50,516 nucleotides of DNA from CAYJPA01 sp964371945. Its GTDB lineage: Bacteria > Chloroflexota > Chloroflexia > Thermomicrobiales > UBA6265. Position 1 is the first letter of the stretch. Every line of letters starts with the position of its first letter. The DNA lies in contig CAYJPA010000040.1 of NCBI GenBank assembly GCA_964371945.1, forward strand, positions 1 to 50,516. The letters are read 5' to 3'. Of this stretch, positions 10,829 to 19,468 are shown in pieces. The translations under genes and the position numbers were made by a program. The notes beneath the pieces are model-generated. The model was given only the letters and a program-made list of their open reading frames with translations, had not been told where the DNA came from and made no database searches.

Positions 10829-11098
10829 ATGGATACCCTGCTGCTGCGCCGCTGCGAAACGTGTGCATCATTTCAACAGGGTCCATCCGCCTGTACAGGA
10901 ACGTGCCACAACCTCGTTTGGCAGCCTATTGGTGACGCCAAGCGATACGTCCGAGATCGCGAGCTAGGCTGTTACGGCGGCATGGGGCATGACTACTGGC
11001 GACCGAAAACGATCGACAACCCCGGCTCGAACGGGTCCGGAGCACCGGGCCGAGGTACCGCCGCATCGAGTCCAGCAGCCGGGACGATCACTGACTAA
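10829..11098 (+). CDS. Small cysteine-rich protein of unknown function
   Basis: An 89-residue protein that I do not recognise. Five cysteines sit in the first half with the spacing C9-x2-C12-x9-C22-x3-C26-x21-C48, plus His27 beside Cys26 and a conserved-looking ELGCYGGMGHDYW patch. This could bind zinc or an iron-sulfur cluster. Residues from about 65 onward are a low-complexity Gly/Ser/Ala/Pro tail, probably disordered. The ATG at 10829 is supported by a strong purine run (AAAGGGGAG) just upstream. There is no signal peptide, so it should be cytosolic. It stands alone between convergent and unrelated genes. Confidence 0.6.
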   Translation: MDTLLLRRCETCASFQQGPSACTGTCHNLVWQPIGDAKRYVRDRELGCYGGMGHDYWRPKTIDNPGSNGSGAPGRGTAASSPAAGTITD

Positions 11099-11241
11099 CC
11101 CTCGTTTGCAGGCAATCCAACATTCGCGTCTCAGCCCGCCCTCCGCAAAGACTAGCTGCTCGAAATGGACGGTCGGGGCAACGCCGAAGCGCGACGGCTC
11201 ATCTGAAGCAAAACGAGCTGGCTCACTGCCGCGTTGATCCA

Positions 11242-11655
11242 CTATCCCATTGTCGAGCTGCGCTCAGGCTCAATGACGACAACCACTCGTTGTTCGCCCG
11301 GTTGCCGCCAAGGATACACATCCTGATCCAGGTATTTCTTTGCCATTGAGTTGATGAATTGGAAATCAGGATCAGGGTCGAATCGCACGACTTTGCCGCG
11401 GACCTCGAGGTACCGATACGGATTGGCCGGATCGACAATCGAGAGCGAAATCCTTGGATCTCGTTGAAGGTCTTTGAACTTTTGCCGGGTTGTCGTTTGG
11501 CTAAAGGTAATATGAACTCCATCCCAGCCAAACCAGACCGGATTTACCTGTGGCTCACCCTTTATTCCAACTGTCGCTACGTGTGCAACGGCACTTGACT
11601 CGAGCAAGTCGACATGGCTCTTGGGAATCGCGCTCGATTCAGGGGTCGTACACAT
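11242..11655 (-). CDS. PPOX-class flavin/F420-dependent protein
   Basis: A 137-residue split beta-barrel protein of the pyridoxamine-5'-phosphate-oxidase-like superfamily. The pattern AHVATVGIKGEPQVNPVWFGWDG, followed by TTRQKFKDLQRDPRISLSIVD and then YLEVRGKV, is typical of the F420-dependent branch common in Actinobacteria and Chloroflexota. Such proteins use F420 or FMN to reduce or oxidise small molecules as homodimers. The substrate cannot be predicted. The ribosome binding site (AAAGAG) is weak. It is one of three PPOX proteins in this window. Confidence 0.85.
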   Translation of the reverse strand: MCTTPESSAIPKSHVDLLESSAVAHVATVGIKGEPQVNPVWFGWDGVHITFSQTTTRQKFKDLQRDPRISLSIVDPANPYRYLEVRGKVVRFDPDPDFQFINSMAKKYLDQDVYPWRQPGEQRVVVVIEPERSSTMG

Positions 11656-11770
11656 CAGACTCTTTCTACGATTGATTCCGTTGCCGGCAAGTCAACGCTA
11701 TAATTTATCTCCGCCGTGAACCTCGAATCCGCGGTCTCGCCGGCATAACCCGCGAAAAGGATACATGGGA

Positions 11771-12970
11771 TCAGCTAGGAGCGGCATTTACCGTTACTTG
11801 CACATGTCTCATCGCAATGACCGTGACCAGCGCGGAAATGATGACCGGAACAATGACTCCAAACGCCCACTTGATCCCCACTAGATCGCCCAGGATACCG
11901 AGCGCGAACGGCGCCGCGAGCACGGCGCAACTTCCCGTGAAGAGCAGCCTCGAAATGGCGACGTCCGTGCGGTCCGGCACGAGACCGGTCGCGATCGCGG
12001 CTATCAACGGGTAAACGTTGGACAAACCCAGTCCGACCAGCATCAGCCCAATCACGCTCAGTTCGCGGGAGCCCGACAACCAGAAGATCGGAAAGCCGAC
12101 CCCCGCGATCGCGAATGCCCACACCATCAAGTCGTAGCTATCGTATTTGCGCGCCAGCCTGCCCCCGGCCAGACGGCCGATTGCCATCGCGACGAAGAAA
12201 AAGGCCATCGCGATCGCCGCGTTCGATGTGGAATAGCCAATCTCCTGGTGGAGAAAATCGGAACCCCAGTACGCGAATCCCCACTCAGCGCCAGCGCTCA
12301 ATGTCCCGACGACACAGCACAGCCAGAAGAGCCGGGGCAGCCGGTCGGCGCTTGCTCTGCGGCCGGCCGCGGGCGGAATGCCCCTCGGAAATTCGGTTCC
12401 TCGCAAGAGCCAAGCAACTACGATTCCGATGATCAGCATGGACCCGATCGCGCCCCTCCAGCCAAAACTCACCTGCTCGAACAACCCCACCGAGACCGCG
12501 GCCAGGATCGCGCCGATCGTCGCCGCGAGATTGAGCTCGGACATCGCGACCGCGCGTTGCTCGACGTGGTGATCCGCCAGGCTTGCCTGGACAACGACTC
12601 CAAGGAGAGCCCCGGACATTCCGAGAATCGCAGCACCCGCGATCGTTCCAACCGCAATCTGGCTGACGATGATGATCAGCGCGCCGACGGTTACGCCGGC
12701 GCCACCGAACCAGAAGGCTCGTCCCCGGCCGAGCCGGCGCGCGATCCGGTCGCCGAACCAGGCCACGCACACCGCTCCGGTCGCTAATGCGGTGAAATGC
12801 AAACTGGCGACCGTGTAGCCCATCGCGAGATCTTCGCGAATCGACGGCATGGCCGGGCCGAGGCTGGATTCCAAGAAGAGGAGATACGTGAAGGCGAAGT
12901 ACCCCAGCCAAGTGACGCGATCTCGCACAAACGACGACACGGCCGCGGTTCCAACTTCCGTTGTTGCCAT
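11771..12970 (-). CDS. Major facilitator superfamily transporter
   Basis: A 399-residue inner-membrane protein with about 12 hydrophobic helices. The MFS loop 2-3 signature is degenerate but recognisable (WFGDRIARRLGRGRAF), and a second copy in loop 8-9 reads GRLAGGRLARKYD. The short N-terminal helix reads YLLFLESSLGPAMPSIREDL. The ATG at 12970 is preferred over one further upstream because the longer version would add a charged, non-homologous leader. It follows the ABC exporter pair on the same strand after 113 bases. The substrate is unknown; drug or sugar efflux are both possible. Confidence 0.88.
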   Translation of the reverse strand: MATTEVGTAAVSSFVRDRVTWLGYFAFTYLLFLESSLGPAMPSIREDLAMGYTVASLHFTALATGAVCVAWFGDRIARRLGRGRAFWFGGAGVTVGALIIIVSQIAVGTIAGAAILGMSGALLGVVVQASLADHHVEQRAVAMSELNLAATIGAILAAVSVGLFEQVSFGWRGAIGSMLIIGIVVAWLLRGTEFPRGIPPAAGRRASADRLPRLFWLCCVVGTLSAGAEWGFAYWGSDFLHQEIGYSTSNAAIAMAFFFVAMAIGRLAGGRLARKYDSYDLMVWAFAIAGVGFPIFWLSGSRELSVIGLMLVGLGLSNVYPLIAAIATGLVPDRTDVAISRLLFTGSCAVLAAPFALGILGDLVGIKWAFGVIVPVIISALVTVIAMRHVQVTVNAAPS

Positions 12971-13083
12971 CTGGCGCTCACCAGATCTGGTCCGCCCGCG
13001 AGGCGCTGGGCGACAATACGGATCATACCGATCTCTGCTGTTCCCAACGATCACTGCCGATCGCCGTGCTCCGAAGGTCCGGA

Positions 13084-14925
13084 TTAGCCGGCGCGGGCGG
13101 CAGCCAGAACTGGAACGAACCCCTCGCCGGGACGGTAATCCGGCGACTGGTGACGGAAGTAGGTGTTGTATAGCTCCGCGTAATGGCCGCCCTGGAGCAT
13201 AAGCCGATCGTGGCTCCCCTCTTCCACGATCGCCCCTTGCCGCAACACGATGATCCGATCCGCGTTACGAATGGTGCTCAGTCGATGCGCGATCACGATC
13301 GACGTACGATCGTGGAGCACCACATCAAGTCCCTCCTGAATCTGAGCCTCGGTGAGTGGATCGACGCTCGCGGTCGCCTCGTCCAGCACAACCACGGCGG
13401 CGTCCTGAATCAAGATCCGGGCGAGCGCGACGAGCTGACGTTGTCCCATCGAGAGCCCACGACCTTCCTCCCCTACCTCGGACAGGAGCCCGTTTGGAAG
13501 AGCGTCGACCCAGTCCCCTCCCGCGATGCTACGGGCAGCCAGCTCGACGTCTTTGTCCGAGGAGTCAGGGCGCGGGTAGCGGATGTTGTCCGCAATCGTT
13601 CCCGAGAAGAGGAACGGAAACTGCGGCACGATCCCGAGCTGGCGCCGGTAGCTCTCCAATTCGAAGGTGCGAATATCCTGACCATCAATCAGGATCTCGC
13701 CGCCTTGAAACTTATAGAAGCGCGCGACGAGCTTGCCGAGCGTCGATTTCCCTGCGCCCGTGTGGCCAACAAATGCGACCGTTTCCCCGGCCTCGATCTT
13801 CAGTGAGAAATTCCCGAGTACCTGCTGCTCGTCCTTGTAACTGAAATCGACCATCCTGAACTCGATGTTGCCCCTCAACCGGGGTGCCGGTCGGTCGTCG
13901 ATCTGAACGACCCTCGGCTGGGCATCGATCAAGGCAAACACGCGCTCGGCGGCGGAGAGCCCCTGCTGAAACTGGCTCCAGAAGGAGGCGATGCTGGTGA
14001 GCGGGAACCAGAAGAGCATGATCGCCTGCAGGAACAGATACCAGTCTCCCGCGGAGACGCCGCCATCGATCACCCGCCTGCCGCCGAAGAACACGAGCAC
14101 CGTCGTTCCGAGACCGGCAACCGTGAACAGGATCGGGAAGATGCTCGAGAAGATGTACCCCTGCCGGAGCCGCACGCGATAGGAGAGATCGCTGACTTCC
14201 AGGAACTCGTTGTAGATCGTCTCTTCCTGGCGAAAACTCTTCGCCACGGCGATCCCGCGCATGGTCTCCTGGATCATACCGTTCACTTTTGCCTGCGCGC
14301 GCTGCGCTTGAGTCGTTCCCTTGCGTGCGATCCGGCGGAAACCGAGCGCGATCGCCACAATCGCCGGAACAAGCAGAAGCGTCAGAAGGGTGAGCCGAAC
14401 ATCCCGTAAGAACAATGCGGCGGTGACAAAGACGATCAGCAACAACTGGCTGATCAGGTTCAAGGTGAGAGTCACCACGTTCGCGAAATCTTCAGTATCC
14501 GAGGTCACGCGGCTGACGACTTTGCCACTGGCGTATTCGTCGTAGAAGGAGAGATCGCGCGCCATGACCGCCGTCATGGCGTCCGACCGCAACTTTAGTA
14601 CGACATCGCCGACAACCTGAGCCGAGCGCCATTGCCGGATGAAGTTGAATATCCAGGAGAACGCGCCGGCAAGCAGTATTGCGGTTACCAGCAGGAGTAC
14701 GTCGCCGTCGATCTCGACATTGTTCTCGGTAAGCCGGTCAAGCCCATTTGCCACAAGTAGTGGCAGCGCCGAATCCATGAGCGAATTGAGGACCACCATT
14801 CCGGCGACCAACAGCATCACCGGCAATTGCGGCCTGAAATACTGGAGGATCCTACGCAGCAGCTCACGATCGCTGTATCCGCGATCGTACGTCTCGGCGT
14901 CGAGACCATCCATTAAGAAACCCAT
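13084..14925 (-). CDS. ABC exporter half-transporter, partner with degenerate signature motif
   Basis: A 613-residue fusion of a six-helix export domain (residues about 30-330) and an ATPase domain. The ATPase has Walker A GHTGAGKST (about 387-395), Q-loop, Walker B VVVLDEATASVD with the catalytic Glu, and H-loop VIAHRLST. Its signature reads LSMGQ rather than LSGGQ. The gene lies 44 bases downstream of a second half-transporter whose Walker B lacks the Glu. This is the layout of heterodimeric exporters such as TM287/288 and BmrCD, in which one of two ATP sites is inactive. Export of drugs, lipids or peptides is possible; the substrate is not known. Confidence 0.92.
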   Translation of the reverse strand: MGFLMDGLDAETYDRGYSDRELLRRILQYFRPQLPVMLLVAGMVVLNSLMDSALPLLVANGLDRLTENNVEIDGDVLLLVTAILLAGAFSWIFNFIRQWRSAQVVGDVVLKLRSDAMTAVMARDLSFYDEYASGKVVSRVTSDTEDFANVVTLTLNLISQLLLIVFVTAALFLRDVRLTLLTLLLVPAIVAIALGFRRIARKGTTQAQRAQAKVNGMIQETMRGIAVAKSFRQEETIYNEFLEVSDLSYRVRLRQGYIFSSIFPILFTVAGLGTTVLVFFGGRRVIDGGVSAGDWYLFLQAIMLFWFPLTSIASFWSQFQQGLSAAERVFALIDAQPRVVQIDDRPAPRLRGNIEFRMVDFSYKDEQQVLGNFSLKIEAGETVAFVGHTGAGKSTLGKLVARFYKFQGGEILIDGQDIRTFELESYRRQLGIVPQFPFLFSGTIADNIRYPRPDSSDKDVELAARSIAGGDWVDALPNGLLSEVGEEGRGLSMGQRQLVALARILIQDAAVVVLDEATASVDPLTEAQIQEGLDVVLHDRTSIVIAHRLSTIRNADRIIVLRQGAIVEEGSHDRLMLQGGHYAELYNTYFRHQSPDYRPGEGFVPVLAAARAG

Positions 14926-14969
14926 GGCGCGCGTGTCCCCGGCTAATCTACTGAATCGAAGGCGATTTG

Positions 14970-16766
14970 TTAGTCAACGACTCCCGCCGCCACGGCAGAC
15001 CCCGACGGCGCCGTTTCGTAATGAGCGAAAATGCGATGGTAAAGCTCGCACCGATCGAGCAGATCATCGTGCGAGCCCTGATCTACGATCTCGCCCCGTT
15101 TGAGCACGATCACCTTGTCTGCCCACCGGATTTGCGAAAGCCTGTGGGTTATCAACAGCGTCGTTCGGCCCTCGAGCAAGCGACGGATTGCGCGTTGAAT
15201 CTCATCCTCGGTCGCGCTGTCGATTGCGCTTGTCGAATCGTCGAGGATTAGGATTCGCGGGTCGGTCAACAGCGCCCGGGCGATCGCAATCCTTTGGCGC
15301 TGGCCTCCTGAGAGCGTGATGCCGCGCTCCCCGATCGTGGTCTCGTAGCCCTCGGGCAGCGCCCGGATGAACTCGTCCGCCTGCGCATCGCGGGCAGCGC
15401 GCTCGATCTCCTCCTGGCGGACGTTCTGGCCGAGGCTGAACGCGATGTTTTCCGCCACGGGCCGAGAGAAGAGCACGATGTCCTGCTCAATGGTCGAAAC
15501 CTGTGAGCGCAACGACGTCAGATTCCATTCACGCACGTCGATTCCGTCGATTGTGATCCTCCCGGACTCAACGTCGAAGATTCGGTTCACCAGCTTGATC
15601 AATGTGCTCTTGCCGGACCCGGTCTCGCCCACGATTGCTACAGTTTGTCCGGGAGAGGCGGTGAAGGTCATATCCTTGATAATCGGCTCGCCTTCATAAG
15701 AGAAGGTCACGTGCTCGAACGCGATCTCACCGGCGATCGCCGCCTGATATCCACCTTCGTTCTCGTCGAGCTCCGTTTCTTCCCGGATCAACTTGAGAAT
15801 CCGTTCGCCGCTGGCAAGCCCAATTTGAACGAGTGAGAAGGTGAAGATCGAGATGAAGGTCGGGAACCTCAGGAGCTGCATCAGACCGAGAAACGTAACC
15901 AAACCGCCGACCGAGAGGTCGTCATTCGAAACCAAGTACAGGCCATGGAAGAGTCCTCCCGTGATCGCCAGCGACAGCAGCAATGTCGGTAGATAGCGGG
16001 CCTGCACGTAGCCCTGATCGACGGCCGCATTGCGATAGGCGGTCGCATTGCGCATAAAGCGGCCAAGCTCTTGCTTCTCCTGAGCGGTCGACTTGACGAC
16101 CTCGATGCCGGTGATCGCTTCATTGAGTCCCGCGTTCATGACGCCGAACTGCATCCGCATGCGCCCGGAAACCGGATTGAGCTCCCGCATGTAACGGCGA
16201 AGCGCGAAATAGAACACGAAGGTGAAGACAAGCGGAGAAAGCAACAAACGCCAGTCCAGCAATGCGATTGCGGCGATTGGAACGATCAAACCCGTGAACG
16301 AGTCGACAATCAGCGTCACCCCCGGATTGATCATGTCCGACAGCGTGCGCACATCGTTCGCGGCCCGGGCCATGAGATCCCCGACACGCTGACGGTTGTG
16401 AAATGTTTGGCTCTTGCCGAGCAGGCTGACGTAGAGCTCTTCTCGCGCGTCCCGCTCAAACCGCTTGGCCAGTGTCTCGGCAGCAAGTGATCCGATCAGA
16501 TCCAATCCACCCCGAATGACCACTATTGCGAGCAGCAGGAGCGAGATCTTTGTCAGGAGACCGCGGTCGGGTGGTGTTTCGAGAATGCCGTCGAACGCCT
16601 TACCGATCAGTGCGAAAAGCGAACTGTTCAGAGCATTCTGGATCACGATGCCGAAACAAGCGGTTGCTAGAAACCCCTTGTAGCGAAGAACGTGCGATAC
16701 CGCCCACGTTGCCGGCGAAGAGCGATTGTAGGGATATGATCCGGCAACGCTGAACTCTGACTTCAC
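14970..16766 (-). CDS. ABC exporter half-transporter with degenerate Walker B
   Basis: A 598-residue membrane-ATPase fusion, first gene of the exporter pair. The export domain spans about residues 20-320. The ATPase has Walker A GETGSGKST (about 376-384), a canonical LSGGQRQR signature, and Walker B ILILDDSTSAID. The residue after the Walker B Asp is Asp rather than the catalytic Glu, as in TM287 and BmrC. The H-loop LITHRLSQ is present. Together with LSMGQ in its partner this would disable one composite ATP site only. The GTG start has GGAGG about ten bases upstream. Annotation as a multidrug-type exporter subunit is family-based. Confidence 0.92.
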   Translation of the reverse strand: MKSEFSVAGSYPYNRSSPATWAVSHVLRYKGFLATACFGIVIQNALNSSLFALIGKAFDGILETPPDRGLLTKISLLLLAIVVIRGGLDLIGSLAAETLAKRFERDAREELYVSLLGKSQTFHNRQRVGDLMARAANDVRTLSDMINPGVTLIVDSFTGLIVPIAAIALLDWRLLLSPLVFTFVFYFALRRYMRELNPVSGRMRMQFGVMNAGLNEAITGIEVVKSTAQEKQELGRFMRNATAYRNAAVDQGYVQARYLPTLLLSLAITGGLFHGLYLVSNDDLSVGGLVTFLGLMQLLRFPTFISIFTFSLVQIGLASGERILKLIREETELDENEGGYQAAIAGEIAFEHVTFSYEGEPIIKDMTFTASPGQTVAIVGETGSGKSTLIKLVNRIFDVESGRITIDGIDVREWNLTSLRSQVSTIEQDIVLFSRPVAENIAFSLGQNVRQEEIERAARDAQADEFIRALPEGYETTIGERGITLSGGQRQRIAIARALLTDPRILILDDSTSAIDSATEDEIQRAIRRLLEGRTTLLITHRLSQIRWADKVIVLKRGEIVDQGSHDDLLDRCELYHRIFAHYETAPSGSAVAAGVVD

Positions 16767-16907
16767 CGGGCAGGGACCTCCAGGGCAGAAGAAAACTGGT
16801 CGAGACCGCGGTGCGTTCCACTATCCGGTGAGCGCGACATCAGCCGACTCTAGCACTTTCGCAATGCTAGAACAAGTGCTCTATTTACAGATTGCAGTGG
16901 ACCGCCG

Positions 16908-17687
16908 CTATCCGGCCGTTTGCGGTTCTTCGATCGTCACGGGCTGGTCGAATTCGAAGAGATCGAGCCGTCGAACGACGTCTGGAGATTCATCTGTCGT
17001 CAACGGTCCTTCGATTTCCAGACTCACAACTTGACCGCTCGAATCGATCCAAATGGTTACCGGCATTTCGCCAAGAATGAGCAGTCCGTCCGCAAATTCT
17101 GGTGTCGCGGTGGCGAATTGTTCGATTGCGCTCAGGTCGACGATGCCAACGATCCGGGTCGTTTCGACCCCATTGATCTCCTCGGCGCCGTCGATCGCCG
17201 GCCGCTGAACCAGTCCGACCGCCCAAAGAAGCAGCCGATCCGGATTGATCAATGCCGTGATCGTGTCGGCCTCGCTGGCGTCGCCGGCTTCCCCGTCTGT
17301 CAGTTCGATGTAGGTGCCGGATTGTTCCATCGGAGACGTCACCCAGAGTCGTGTGCCGATGCCAATGACATCGACCTTGACCTCCACAAATGCCAACTTC
17401 GCGGTGATCGTGGCCTGGAAGCGATCGGGCCGCTGCACGGCCCCCTCAACTCCGGCAAGTTCCAGATTCTGAAAAATGGTCGATTGACCCTGGACCGTGC
17501 TCAGCTCGAACTGAAAGGATTTGACTTCCGCCATCGCCGTCGCGGCCTGGGCTAACATCGCGGCTGCATCCTCGCCTTCGGCCGAAACGGGCGCATTGAA
17601 GGCTGTCAAAAGTCCGATAGCCATCAGTGTCAAGATTAAGCGGCGGACACTTCGCATGTTCCGGTCATTATCTCGATTCATCAACAT
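16908..17687 (-). CDS. Exported LppX/LprAFG-like protein
   Basis: A 259-residue secreted protein. Residues about 13-35 form a signal peptide (RRLILTLMAIGLLTAF ... APVSA) without a lipobox cysteine. The mature part resembles the LppX/LprAFG fold: an early MAEVKSFQFELS strand, a region around LINPDRLLLWAVGLV, and IWIDSSGQVVSLEIEG near the end. This fold makes a hydrophobic pocket for lipids in mycobacteria and also occurs widely in Chloroflexota and Actinobacteria. The ATG at 17687 is preferred because GTGAGG lies six bases before it. Lipid or glycolipid shuttling is a family-based guess. Confidence 0.7.
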   Translation of the reverse strand: MLMNRDNDRNMRSVRRLILTLMAIGLLTAFNAPVSAEGEDAAAMLAQAATAMAEVKSFQFELSTVQGQSTIFQNLELAGVEGAVQRPDRFQATITAKLAFVEVKVDVIGIGTRLWVTSPMEQSGTYIELTDGEAGDASEADTITALINPDRLLLWAVGLVQRPAIDGAEEINGVETTRIVGIVDLSAIEQFATATPEFADGLLILGEMPVTIWIDSSGQVVSLEIEGPLTTDESPDVVRRLDLFEFDQPVTIEEPQTAG

Positions 17688-17916
17688 TGTGGTCCTCACT
17701 TCCGTACCAATCGTACGAATGGAATTGTAATGGAGCGAGTGGAGGCACTGCCCGCGAAAATTCTTTACGCGCTTCTGACGTCCTGATCGTGACTGATGAG
17801 GCATTCTGCACTGATTCACGGAATTGCTTCAGTTAACTCGGTGCGTCACGCGATTGGAAGATGTTTACAAATGTCCCGGCCTGAGGTAGGCTCCCACCAC
17901 ACCCAAATCAAAGGTG

Positions 17917-17960
17917 CCCGTGCGCTTGCCACGGGAAACGACCGCCTCTGGCGGGTTTTT
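17917..17960 (+). promoter_or_regulatory. Two-hairpin leader ending in a terminator-like U run
   Basis: Two stems lie in tandem just before the binding-protein gene. The first is CCCGTG (17917-17922) with CACGGG (17930-17935), loop of 7. The second is CCGCC (17942-17946) with GGCGG (17950-17954), loop TCT, followed by GTTTTT. The ribosome binding site AAGGAG begins only six bases after the U run. This could end read-through from upstream or act as an attenuator. It does not match a riboswitch class I know. Confidence 0.5.
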
Positions 17961-17979
17961 GCATGAAGGAGACTGGCGC

Positions 17980-19344
17980 ATGCCTTCGTCACGGTACTCA
18001 CGTCGCGATCTCGTGAAAAAGGGAGGACTCTCCGCCGGGTTTTTCTCAGCGGCCATGGCCGCTCCCGGACCAGTGCGGAGCTATTTGCTCGGCCATGCCG
18101 CGGCGCAAGACGCTCTTCCAGTCGGCGGCCCAGCGAATGTGGTCGTTTGGTCATACCGGCCCGACATCGTTCAGGACAACCTGAAGATCTGGGCCACGAC
18201 GAACGGTCAGCCTGATCCTCAGTTCCTGGAGATTCCGGGCGTCTACGACTACTCGAATGTCATCGCCGCCAAGATGATGGGCGGCGAAAAAATCGACATG
18301 ATGTACTGCCACTCGGATCAGGTGAATCGCTGGGCGAAGGCCGGCTGGCTGCGTGACGACATCGAAAACGAGCCGTGGGTGCAGGAGCTCAAGCCAAAAC
18401 TGCAGCCCTGGGGCGTCGAGAACATGACAACCACCGACGGTCAAATGGTCGGTCTCCCGTACTGGGCCGGCACGAAGTACCTTGTTTACAACGAGCTCCA
18501 CTTCGAACAGGCGGGTATCACCGCTCCGCCGGCAACCTGGGAAGAGTTCGAAGAGCAGTGCCGCCAGCTCAAGGCTTCCGGTATCGAGTATCCATATGTT
18601 CCGTACTGGCGGAAGGACTTCTGGGCACTCGGATGGTCGCTCTTTGTTGAGTCCTACTCTGACGGCGACTACATTTTCGATGCCGAGAACAATCTCACCG
18701 TCGTCGACGGCGACACGCCGTTCCGGACAATGCTCGAGCGGTGGCGCCGGCTCTACGCGGACGGTCTCGTGCCGCCGGACGTGTTCGAGCTACCGGATCC
18801 GATGAACCGGTACAACACCGGCGAGCACACGTTCGCGATGAACGACGATTACAGCCACAAGCGCGAGAACGACCCAGCGTTGAATCCCGCCGGCGGGCAC
18901 GTCAAGAACATGCTGAATCCAGGCACGACGCACGAGACGACGGCGATCTCGCCGATGTACGTTCTCGGCAAGCACTCCGGTCTCGACCCGGTTGTGCAGA
19001 TCGACATGGCACGCTTCTTCGGCTATTCCTACTCCGACGGTCTCTACCACGTGGCAGACCGGTGGGTGTTGGAAGAGGGACTCGGCACGATCAACACCGA
19101 GGTCATGAATAAGCCGGAAAACCGCGCCGAGTTTGCCAAGTGGCGTGATGTCGACATCTACGACCAGCAGCTGTCGCTGGCGAAGCCACGCAACGTACAG
19201 AAGCAGCTTTGGTACCCGCAGTGGGAGCTCGAAACGCTGAATCTCATCAATGAGTATGTCATCGGCAACGGTGAAATCGGTGACGTGCTCAACGGCACCA
19301 AGTCGAGCTACGACAACGTCAAGAAGCTCTATCCGTCGTTCTAG
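17980..19344 (+). CDS. ABC sugar transporter substrate-binding protein, Tat-exported
   Basis: A 454-residue extracellular solute-binding protein of the family-1 (maltose-type) group. The N-terminus carries a twin-arginine signal: SRRDLVKK followed by a hydrophobic stretch GGLSAGFFSAAMAA, so it is exported folded. Motifs typical of the fold include VVWSYRPD, the hinge region GLPYWAGTKYLVYNE and PPATWEEFEEQC. The ATG at 17980 has AAGGAG eight bases upstream, in phase with the Tat signal. Downstream come the fused permease and the ATPase, so this delivers the ligand to them. A carbohydrate or polyol ligand is likely but the sugar cannot be told. Aromatic residues (many Trp and Tyr) fit sugar stacking. 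Confidence 0.9.
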   Translation: MPSSRYSRRDLVKKGGLSAGFFSAAMAAPGPVRSYLLGHAAAQDALPVGGPANVVVWSYRPDIVQDNLKIWATTNGQPDPQFLEIPGVYDYSNVIAAKMMGGEKIDMMYCHSDQVNRWAKAGWLRDDIENEPWVQELKPKLQPWGVENMTTTDGQMVGLPYWAGTKYLVYNELHFEQAGITAPPATWEEFEEQCRQLKASGIEYPYVPYWRKDFWALGWSLFVESYSDGDYIFDAENNLTVVDGDTPFRTMLERWRRLYADGLVPPDVFELPDPMNRYNTGEHTFAMNDDYSHKRENDPALNPAGGHVKNMLNPGTTHETTAISPMYVLGKHSGLDPVVQIDMARFFGYSYSDGLYHVADRWVLEEGLGTINTEVMNKPENRAEFAKWRDVDIYDQQLSLAKPRNVQKQLWYPQWELETLNLINEYVIGNGEIGDVLNGTKSSYDNVKKLYPSF

Positions 19345-19355
19345 AGCGTTGTGAC

Positions 19356-19391
19356 GACCATGGCCCGGACCGAAAGGTCTGGGCCATGGTC
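19356..19391 (+). other. Strong GAAA-capped hairpin between binding protein and permease genes
   Basis: GACCATGGCCC (19356-19366) pairs perfectly with GGGCCATGGTC (19381-19391). A G-U pair and four more pairs (GACC/GGTC) follow inside, capped by a GAAA tetraloop. No U run follows, so it is not a classic terminator. It sits 12 bases after the binding-protein stop. In E. coli mal mRNA, stem-loops between malE and malF protect the malE message from 3' decay; the same role is likely here. Confidence 0.75.
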
Positions 19392-19468
19392 ACGCTTGAA
19401 TGTGAACCGGATACCCGGCAGAACCTGCCCAACAGCTCTACCGGCGGCTGTACCCGCGGAGAATTAAG

